From an uncultured cyanobacterium (GTDB taxonomy: Bacteria; Cyanobacteriota; Cyanobacteriia; CACIAM-69d), in NCBI GenBank assembly GCA_937883785.1, contig CALGDE010000167.1, positions 57,966 through 121,965 on the forward strand: a stretch of DNA of 64,000 bases, given 5' to 3'. The translations under genes were made by a program, and so were the position numbers. This document shows positions 54,953-61,924 of the stretch, piece by piece. The notes beneath the pieces were generated by a model. That model was not told the origin of the DNA. It worked only from the letters and a program-made list of their open reading frames with translations, and ran no database searches. The first letter of the stretch is position 1. Each line of letters begins with the position of its first letter.

Positions 54953-55685
54953 AATCGCCACTCCTGTTGATTTTTGCCCACACAGTTTTGCCAATACAGC
55001 CTTGTATCTGCGCACCGCTCTCTAACGTTGCGGTTTTCACTGTATTAGTCCCTAATATTTTGCGCCCTTGTTTTATGTTCTACGTTTTTACGCCTCAAAT
55101 TTTTATGCTCTGAATACCTTGCCTCGTATTTTTGGCAATTGCCCAACCTGAGGGCGTGCCACCAATGATGCTTCAGAGAGTTGACTGGGCAGAAAGTGCG
55201 GGTCCTTTGAGGATAGACAATACCGGAGGCTGTCATCATTTAAACCTCAAAGTCAGTAACCACAAGGATTCTAGCCCCTAACTGGCTTTATTTTGAAAGG
55301 GCGTGGGCTTCCTACAATGTCAGGATTTTGGCGTTTACTTCATGACACGCCTCAGGGGCTAAACCGCTTACAGCTATTGATTTTTGGGCGTCATCCCAAA
55401 GCGTAGTTGATGGCCAGTCATCGCAAGGCGCGCATCACGGATCCGTTGGAATTAACAATTGACCTTTGTTTGTAAGATATCGCTAAATTCTTGCCACGAT
55501 ATCGCTAGAATCGCGTTGAATCATTTTGCAAGCCTCTCACCACTAGAATCCACGGTCGACCGATGGGCAAATGCCTGCGTCGTCCGGATTCCGGCTTCCC
55601 TTTTTGTTACAAAGTGGGATAGTAGGGGCAATAGCACTAAGTTGTAACAATTACACCGACACAGCAAACGGGTACCGCCAAAAAC
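54953..55685. other. Intergenic region between tatA and the Omp85-type gene
   Basis: 733 bases between divergent genes. It contains TA-target MITE copy 6 (55226-55352). Bases 55475-55515 contain two copies of ATATCGCTA. The last 100 bases, A/T-rich with a TTGTAAC motif, probably hold the promoter of the outer membrane protein gene. No gene recognised. Confidence 0.4.
55226..55352. mobile_element. TA-target MITE family, copy 6
   Basis: About 127 bp, from GAGGCTGTCATCATTTAA to CATGACACGCCTC. Internal blocks CTCAAAGTCAGTAACCACA, CTTTATTTTGAAAGGGCGTGG and CTTCCTAC match other copies. The ends are a little decayed and TA duplications are not clear. Confidence 0.72.
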
Positions 55686-57611
55686 ATGGCTAAGGGATTT
55701 TCAACTCAACTCCGCAATCTTTTTGGGGGCGACCCTACGGATAATTTGCCCCGGCGAAACGTTCTTAAGTCCGGTGTTAGACGCGGTGTTAAACGCCACA
55801 TCAAAGGTAACCTGAAGCGCTTAAGAACCAACCGCAGCGGGCGATCGCCCAAAATTGCCGCCTTAGGAGTGGCGTCCTTGGGTCTGTGGATCGGTGGTGA
55901 AATGACTCGAAACCCCAATGCGATGGCGACGCTGCCCTTGATGACGCCGCCGGGGCAGTCCACGCCTGACGTGCGCCCAGTGCCCGATCCAAACCGCGAT
56001 CGCGATCTTCAGCCTTTGCCGGACCCGACCCCTTTGCCGACGGAACCAGGACCTTTGGATTCGGAGCCCGTACAGCTTGACCCCGGCGCCGACCCCGATG
56101 CCGAAGCCATACGCTTCCGGGTAGATCGCATCGAAGTGACGGGCAGTACCCTGTTTACGAGAGAAGACCTGCTGGAATTAATTGAGCCGCTGGAAGGGCG
56201 GGATGTGACCCTGCGCGAGTTGCAACAGCTTGCGGACAGTATTACCCAGCGATATTTGGACGGCGGCTATATTACTTCCCGTGCCTTGGTGCCTGAACAA
56301 ACCATTGATCCCAGCTCCCGCAGCGTCGAGATTCGGGTGATTGAAGGATCCCTCGAGGACATTCGGATTGAAGGGCTGGACCGACTTAATGAACGCTATG
56401 TGCGATCGCGGGTGGAGCTGGGAGCAGGGACACCCCTCAACACCACGGAACTAGAGGATCAGCTACGACTATTGCGCTCCAACCCTCTGCTGGATAGCTT
56501 GGAAGCCAGCATTCGTCCCGGCGAGGGCGCTGGCAAAAGTATTTTGATTGTGCGCGTTGCTGAAGCAGACCCCTTGGGTGGCAACGTGGGCGTGGATAAC
56601 TACTCCCCACCCAGCGTGGGTTCCGAGCGTTTTAGCGTTAACCTGTTCCATCGCAATTTGACCGGAAACGGCGACCTGATTTCCCTAGGCTATAACCGCA
56701 CCCTCCAAGGGGGGACAGATGTGCTGGACTTTAACTACCGCATTCCCCTTAATCCCATGGACGGGACGCTGCAGGTACGGGTGGCGCCCAACTGGAACCG
56801 GATTATTCAGGAAGAGTTTGAGGAGCTGGAAATTCGTGGTCAGTCTCAGCTTTACGAACTTAGCTTCCGCCAGCCTTTGGTGCGTACCCCGCGCAATGAG
56901 TTTGCCCTGTCTTTGGGATTGACGTACCAAACGGGACAAACCTTTGTGTTTAACGACATTGGTACGCCTTTTGGTTTGGGACCCGATGAGGATGGAATTA
57001 GTACCACGGCGGTGGTGAAATTTGGACAGGATTATATTCGTCGGGATCCTCGCGGAGCCTGGTCCTTGCGATCGCTTTTCAACATTGGCACGTCCCTATT
57101 TGATGCCACCGATAATGACGGTGACTTGCCAGACGGACAATTCTTTAGCTGGACCGGCAGCGTTCAACGGGTGCAGCGGTTGAGCGATCGCCATTTGCTG
57201 ATTATGGGCATCAACGGTCAGCTTTCTACGGATCCCTTGCTATCGTCCCAGCAGTTTGTGATTGGTGGCGGGCAGTCGGTGCGCGGTTTTCGGCAAAATG
57301 CGCGTTCAGCAGATAATGGTTTTCGGGCCTTTATTGAAGATCGAATTACCTTAGCCAAGAACAGCTCGGGGCTACCGGAATTGATTTTGTCCCCATTCTT
57401 CGATGCGGGCTATGTGTGGAACCACGACGACAATCCCAACCCTCTACCGGACCAGCGCTTTCTAGCCGGCGTGGGACTGGGGCTCACCTGGCTGCCGGTG
57501 GATGATTTTGTAATTCGCTTGGACTACGCGGTTCCCTTGGTGGATTTGGACGATCGCGCCACTAATGTGCAGGACAATGGATTTTACTTCAGCGTTAATT
57601 ACCGGTTCTAG
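55686..57611 (+). CDS. Two-partner secretion / ShlB-FhaC-type outer membrane transporter
   Basis: 641 residues. A basic N-terminus (1-60) leads to a hydrophobic stretch (IAALGVASLGLWIGG), an unusual signal region, then a Pro/Asp-rich linker (95-140). Two POTRA domains follow: RFRVDRIEVTGSTLFTREDLLELI (POTRA-2 type) and LEDIRIEGLDRLNERYVRSRVELGAGTPLNTTELEDQLRLLRS. A 16-strand barrel fills about 290-641 with GGGQSVRGFRQN (the VRGF tip motif) and a C-terminal Phe. Such proteins export one large beta-helical partner to the surface. The cognate exoprotein is not obvious here; the giant RTX protein has no TPS domain. It overlaps functionally with BamA-like proteins but lacks five POTRAs. Confidence 0.88.
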   Translation: MAKGFSTQLRNLFGGDPTDNLPRRNVLKSGVRRGVKRHIKGNLKRLRTNRSGRSPKIAALGVASLGLWIGGEMTRNPNAMATLPLMTPPGQSTPDVRPVPDPNRDRDLQPLPDPTPLPTEPGPLDSEPVQLDPGADPDAEAIRFRVDRIEVTGSTLFTREDLLELIEPLEGRDVTLRELQQLADSITQRYLDGGYITSRALVPEQTIDPSSRSVEIRVIEGSLEDIRIEGLDRLNERYVRSRVELGAGTPLNTTELEDQLRLLRSNPLLDSLEASIRPGEGAGKSILIVRVAEADPLGGNVGVDNYSPPSVGSERFSVNLFHRNLTGNGDLISLGYNRTLQGGTDVLDFNYRIPLNPMDGTLQVRVAPNWNRIIQEEFEELEIRGQSQLYELSFRQPLVRTPRNEFALSLGLTYQTGQTFVFNDIGTPFGLGPDEDGISTTAVVKFGQDYIRRDPRGAWSLRSLFNIGTSLFDATDNDGDLPDGQFFSWTGSVQRVQRLSDRHLLIMGINGQLSTDPLLSSQQFVIGGGQSVRGFRQNARSADNGFRAFIEDRITLAKNSSGLPELILSPFFDAGYVWNHDDNPNPLPDQRFLAGVGLGLTWLPVDDFVIRLDYAVPLVDLDDRATNVQDNGFYFSVNYRF

Positions 57612-57620
57612 GAGCTGATC

Positions 57621-58331
57621 ATGGCTAAGCTTCAGGGGGCTGCGTCGTTATTGACATCGATAAAGGGCGGACTAATTGTGTCTTGCCAGTGTCCCTACGG
57701 CTCGCCCACCAATGATCCGGTGGTGATTGCGGCAATGGCGATCGCTTCACTCAACAATGGTGCGGTGGGGGTACGTATTGAATCGCCGGAGCGAGTCGCC
57801 GCCGTGCGTGCCCAAACGGACCGCCCCATCATTGGGCTATGGAAACGGACTATCCCTGGCAGCGACGTTTACATTACCCCCCAGTTTGAACATGTGCAGG
57901 CGGTGGCTGCCGCTGGCGCCGATATGATTGCCATCGATGCCACCGGGCGATCGCGACCGGGGGGCGAAACACTAGCAGAGATTATCCGGCGAACCCATGA
58001 AGAGCTGGGGAAACCGGTGATGGCGGACATTGATACGGTGGCGTCGGCAGAGGGGGCGATCGCAGCTGGTGCAGATTGCGTGGGCACTACCCTATTTGGC
58101 TACACCGAAGACACTCGCAATCAGAAACCGCCGGGATGGGATGTGCTAAAAACCTGTGCTAATTCTTTATCGATGCCGGTGCTGTGTGAAGGGGGCATTA
58201 GCTCGGCAGCGACGGCTCGTCAGGCGTTAGATTACGGTGCCTGGGCAGCGGTGGTGGGGACGGCGATCACCGGTATTGATTTGCAAGTGCAAGCCTATTG
58301 CAAAGCCATGGCAAATTCACGGACGGCTTAA
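57621..58331 (+). CDS. nanE: N-acetylmannosamine-6-phosphate 2-epimerase
   Basis: A 236-residue TIM barrel. Family signatures are GGLIVSCQCPYGSPTNDPVVIAAMA, RPIIGLWKRTIPGSDVYITP, ADMIAIDATGRSRPGGETL, KPVMADIDTVASAEGAIAAGADCVGTTLFGYTE and PVLCEGGISSAATARQALDYGAWAAVVGTAITGI. It interconverts ManNAc-6-P and GlcNAc-6-P in amino-sugar or sialic acid metabolism. It begins 9 bases after the transporter stop with TAGGAG upstream, so both are almost certainly one operon. In a cyanobacterium it may supply an amino sugar to surface glycans (inference). Confidence 0.94.
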   Translation: MAKLQGAASLLTSIKGGLIVSCQCPYGSPTNDPVVIAAMAIASLNNGAVGVRIESPERVAAVRAQTDRPIIGLWKRTIPGSDVYITPQFEHVQAVAAAGADMIAIDATGRSRPGGETLAEIIRRTHEELGKPVMADIDTVASAEGAIAAGADCVGTTLFGYTEDTRNQKPPGWDVLKTCANSLSMPVLCEGGISSAATARQALDYGAWAAVVGTAITGIDLQVQAYCKAMANSRTA

Positions 58332-58385
58332 AACAGCATATTTTTAGGACAGCATGCCTTAGGACATCACACCTATCACATCGCC

Positions 58386-58724
58386 CTAGGCAGCAGAGGG
58401 AGGCAACGAGGTATCACTCAGGTCTATAGCAATGGTGCCAGCAGGCGCGGGAACCGGATTTAAAGGAGGCTGCTGGTTCTTAGCGTGGGCAGCCCAAGCC
58501 ATATCCACCACCTGACTCAACCAAGCACGGCGATCCTCGGTTAATAGCTGATCATCGCTAAGTACCGCTGCGCGCACTTCGCTGATGGACTGGTTCCGGG
58601 CGATCGCCGCCTCAATTACCACATCGATAGCACCAACGATTTCGCGCACGTAATCATCATTAGACCGGGTGGAACCCCGAACGTCCTGATCCAAAATATC
58701 AACGTACCAACTGGGAAAAATCAT
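58386..58724 (-). CDS. Conserved-looking hypothetical protein, 112 residues
   Basis: A soluble, mostly helical protein: DDYVREIVGAIDVVIEAAIARNQSISEVRAAVLSDDQLLTEDRRAWLSQVVDMAW, followed by a Pro/Ala-rich tail. The N-terminus MIFPSWYVDILDQDVRG looks globular. It has no signal peptide or membrane segment. It is convergent with nanE (54 bases between stops). No family was recognised; codon use and composition are consistent with a real gene. Confidence 0.6.
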   Translation of the reverse strand: MIFPSWYVDILDQDVRGSTRSNDDYVREIVGAIDVVIEAAIARNQSISEVRAAVLSDDQLLTEDRRAWLSQVVDMAWAAHAKNQQPPLNPVPAPAGTIAIDLSDTSLPPSAA

Positions 58725-59611
58725 GACTTCTAAAACACTTCACAGGAAAATATGAACTATTATTAAGATTATTAAATCTATCATTGGGGGCACATTAGCG
58801 CAGGATCAATAAATTCACTAAGCTTTCCTAATTTGCTTAAGAAAGCAGCAAAGAAACGTGACCTGACGTGTGTTCGCAAAGGGCGATGGGGGTGAAGTAG
58901 GTCCAGGGTATAGAAATTTTGACCCGCAAGTGGGCTTGGTCTCCTAAAGTTTTGGCAGAAATTCTCTTGCCCGCATTCATATTTGCTTGCAATGCTAAAA
59001 GATTTGCTCACAACGCTAGAAGCGCCAATGGAGATTTCAGCCTCAGAATTCGGCTTTTGTGGTGTTTCTGGAAACTTTCCCTCGATCGCCATATATGGAA
59101 CTTTGGGCATTGGTTAGGGGGGTTAAATCTCGCAGCCAGTAACTACACGGGTTTCAGACCCTAATAAGATTCGTTTGGGAAAGGTATGAACTCCCCACCC
59201 TGTAAGACTTCTGGCACTTAATTAATGACACGCCCTAAACAATGTGCCCTGGGAAATTTAAGAGAGGAGTACACTATTAAAGTCGGTGAAGCAAAATTAA
59301 TTTGTTTACTGAGTGCAATTTCAGTCATAAATTTTTGGTTGTTTTAGAATCGCGATTTATCCAGAAAGCTGGATAAATTGACTAGGTATAAGGTGACTAA
59401 TTACGGGCTGGGTGATGTTGCGGCTTGGGACATTTTTTGGATTGCCTGCGATATTAGGAAACTTAAGGCGTTTTTGCCTGAGGGCTGCAGGGGCTTATAT
59501 CTTAGGTCTGTCCTAGTATTGGCATTCCAGAACCGGTATTTAAGCCGGTATTTAATAACTTCTTGATTCACTTTGCCCGCTTAGGGGTGTCTAATTACTT
59601 TTTTACTTCCC
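58725..59611. other. Intergenic region upstream of cruA
   Basis: 887 bases. It contains TA-target MITE copy 7 (59117-59235). Overlapping short frames at 58781-59110 (minus) and 58919-59164 (plus) have no ribosome binding site or family. Bases 59330-59390 contain a TTTATCCAGAAAGCTGGATAAA dyad (in blocks TTTATCCAG and CTGGATAAA). The cruA promoter is expected within the last 250 bases. Confidence 0.4.
59117..59235. mobile_element. TA-target MITE family, copy 7
   Basis: 119 bp flanked by TA (59115-59116 and 59236-59237). The right end TTAATTAATGACACGCCC is well kept. At the left end the CTGTCATCATT block is deleted, leaving GGGGGGTTAAATCTCG. It is thus a non-mobilisable relic. Confidence 0.72.
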
Positions 59612-61708
59612 ATGAAAGAGTTGCTTTACCGCGAAGTGCCAACCCCAGATATTGATGCAGTCTGTGGATGGTTACAGGCGGATTTTCAGCCTTCGATGGG
59701 GACTAAGGTGGCCACGGGGTCGGGGTTTCGCTGGTATGGGGCGGGTGAGAGTGGGGCAGATTCAGCGACGGCAGCGTTAGTGGGTTTTGTGTGGACGGTT
59801 CAGCGGACGACCTATCTAAAAGTATTTCAGTGGAACGAAGCGGCGGGTGGGCAGAAAATCTTGGCGGAGCTGGAGGAGGGGTTGAGCGATCGCTTTCCGC
59901 CCACGTATCCAGAGCCACCGGAGATTGATCTAAGCCAGCACTCTATCTTTGAGGCACTGGAGTCTCACTATCCCGAGACTGTTAAGTATTTCCAGAAGAT
60001 GGAGCGGGGAGAGTACGACCTAACGCGGGTGTATTGGTGGGAGCGGCGTTGGCGAGAGGGGGTGCGATCGCCCCAGAATCCGAAGACTATCGTGACGCGA
60101 TCGCCGGGCAACTTGCCAGAGACCGGGGACGCATCAGCATTTGACCTAATTTACGTGGGCGGCGCATTGGGAGTGGTTCATGCGGCGGCAATGGCCCAGT
60201 TGGGTTATCGGGTGTTGCTGCTGGAGCGAATGCCCTTTGGGCGGATGAATCGGGAATGGAATATTTCCCGGGCAGAGTTTCAAAGTTTAATTGACTTAGG
60301 ATTGTTCACCGCAGAGGAATTTGAAAGCATTATTTCCTGTGAGTATGAGGACGGTTTTCATAAGTTTTTTGATGCTAATAATCCGCCCCAGGCTCGGGCA
60401 AAGGTGCTCCATACGCCGACGGTTTTAAATGTGGCGATCGCGGCGGATCGATTTATTCAGCTTTGTGGGGAGAAACTGACGGCGGCGGGGGGTGAAATTT
60501 GGGATGAAACAGAATTTCAGCGATCGGAAATTTTTGATGATGGCACGTTGGTAACGGCGACCCATTTGCCCACGGGACAAGGACGGCGGGCGACGGGACG
60601 GGTGTTGATTGATGCTATGGGAACCGCTTCACCGATCGCTTGGCAGTTAAACCAAGGTCGCCCTTTTGATAGCGTTTGCCCTACCGTTGGGGCGGTGATT
60701 AATTCAGGGTTTGAACCGCAGGTTTGGGACGCTACCTACGGGGATGTTTTATTTAGCCACGGCGATATTTCTCGTGGTCGCCAGCTAATTTGGGAGCTAT
60801 TTCCAGCGGAAAATGGAGCCCTAACTATTTACCTATTTCACTACCATCAGGTAAACGAAAAAAATCCCGGTTCGCTGTTAGAAATGTACGAGGATTTTTT
60901 CACCATTCTGCCGGAGTATCGGCGCTGCGATATGGATGCGCTGGATTGGGGTAAGGCGACCTTTGGCTATATTCCTGGCTATTTCAGTTTGGGAGAGAGC
61001 GATCGCACCGTGGCGTTCGACCGGTTGATTGCCCTGGGAGATGCGGCATCGTTGCAGTCGCCGCTGGTATTTACGGGCTTTGGGTCCATGGTGCGTAACC
61101 TAAGCCGACTGGTGGATCAGTTGGATACGGCGCTGCGCCACGATTTGGTATCGGCGGAGCAGTTAGGGCAGATTCGGGCGTATCAGAGCAATATTGCGGT
61201 GACCTGGATGTTTTCCAAGGGCATGATGGTGCCGACGGATCGGCAGCTACCGCCCCAACGGGTGAATGCAATGTTGAATACATTCTTTGGGCTGTTGGCG
61301 GAAACGGACCCGGAAATTGCTGATGATTTCATCAAGGATCGCGCCCAGTGGAGCATGTTTAATCGGCTGGCGCTAAGGGCGGCGTGGCAGAATCCGCTAA
61401 TGCTGTGGTGGATTTTAGATTCGGCGGGGCCGGCGGATATGCTGCGCTGGGTGGGCAGCTATTTGAATTTCACTTGGGTGACGTTTTTGGGTTGGCTGTT
61501 TGGTTGGCTGCCAGCATTTTCCCAGCGAGTGCAGTCGTGGCTAGAGCCGAAATCTCCGCAGGTGTGGTTCTGGCTATTAACCCGTGGCTATGCGCTGACG
61601 GATGGGTTAGGTAGACCGCAGCCGGTCAAGCCTTTAAAGGTGCGATCGCAGTCCAATATTTCCAAGGGCAAAGGGGGCGATCGCGCGTTGGAGCAGTCCA
61701 TCCGCTAG
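59612..61708 (+). CDS. cruA: CruA-type lycopene cyclase / FAD-dependent oxidoreductase
   Basis: 698 residues. A leader (1-180) precedes the FAD-binding domain: LIYVGGALGVVHAAAMAQLGYRVLLLERMPFG, then GRMNREWNISRAEFQSL, a hallmark of the CruA/CruP family. Further conserved text is VLIDAMGTASPIAWQLN, VLFSHGDISRGRQLIWELFP, FHYHQVNEKNPGSLLEMYEDFFTILPEYRRCDMD and ALGDAASLQSPLVFTGFGSMVRN, which closes the FAD site. The C-terminus has hydrophobic helices (FTWVTFLGWLFGWLPAF), so it is membrane associated. CruA cyclises lycopene to gamma- or beta-carotene. CruP is a paralogue of uncertain role; the NREWNISR-GLF pattern and length favour CruA, but not decisively. Confidence 0.82.
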   Translation: MKELLYREVPTPDIDAVCGWLQADFQPSMGTKVATGSGFRWYGAGESGADSATAALVGFVWTVQRTTYLKVFQWNEAAGGQKILAELEEGLSDRFPPTYPEPPEIDLSQHSIFEALESHYPETVKYFQKMERGEYDLTRVYWWERRWREGVRSPQNPKTIVTRSPGNLPETGDASAFDLIYVGGALGVVHAAAMAQLGYRVLLLERMPFGRMNREWNISRAEFQSLIDLGLFTAEEFESIISCEYEDGFHKFFDANNPPQARAKVLHTPTVLNVAIAADRFIQLCGEKLTAAGGEIWDETEFQRSEIFDDGTLVTATHLPTGQGRRATGRVLIDAMGTASPIAWQLNQGRPFDSVCPTVGAVINSGFEPQVWDATYGDVLFSHGDISRGRQLIWELFPAENGALTIYLFHYHQVNEKNPGSLLEMYEDFFTILPEYRRCDMDALDWGKATFGYIPGYFSLGESDRTVAFDRLIALGDAASLQSPLVFTGFGSMVRNLSRLVDQLDTALRHDLVSAEQLGQIRAYQSNIAVTWMFSKGMMVPTDRQLPPQRVNAMLNTFFGLLAETDPEIADDFIKDRAQWSMFNRLALRAAWQNPLMLWWILDSAGPADMLRWVGSYLNFTWVTFLGWLFGWLPAFSQRVQSWLEPKSPQVWFWLLTRGYALTDGLGRPQPVKPLKVRSQSNISKGKGGDRALEQSIR

Positions 61709-61924
61709 GGCTAACATTAGGGCTAAGCTGCTCTGCCTAGCTATCCCTAATTAATGAACCTTTTCAGTCTTCCCCATGGAGCAAGTCGTGCTCTAAGTTA
61801 TCTCCGGGGGCTTTGCGTCAGTCCTGTCGATTTTGATGACGTTGTCCGTGATGCTGCGGTGGTCACTGTTTGGCGAGGTCACAAGGGTTAGAATTTAGTG
61901 TGGTTTGGTTAGCTTGGGCACTCC
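61709..61924. other. Gap upstream of the NB-ARC gene with a solo element end
   Basis: 216 bases. TTTGCGTCAGTCCTG at 61812-61826 matches the right terminal repeat of the 189-bp MITE at 48080-48268 in 14 of 15 positions, but no left end is nearby. No ribosome binding site precedes the NB-ARC ATG. Confidence 0.4.

Noticed and set aside
58781..59110. 109-codon minus-strand frame, and the 58919-59164 plus-strand frame over it
   Set aside because: Neither has a ribosome binding site or recognisable motif. They overlap each other on opposite strands and run up to a MITE copy.
59378..59566. 62-codon plus-strand frame before cruA
   Set aside because: Short and without a ribosome binding site or family; it lies in the expected cruA promoter region.
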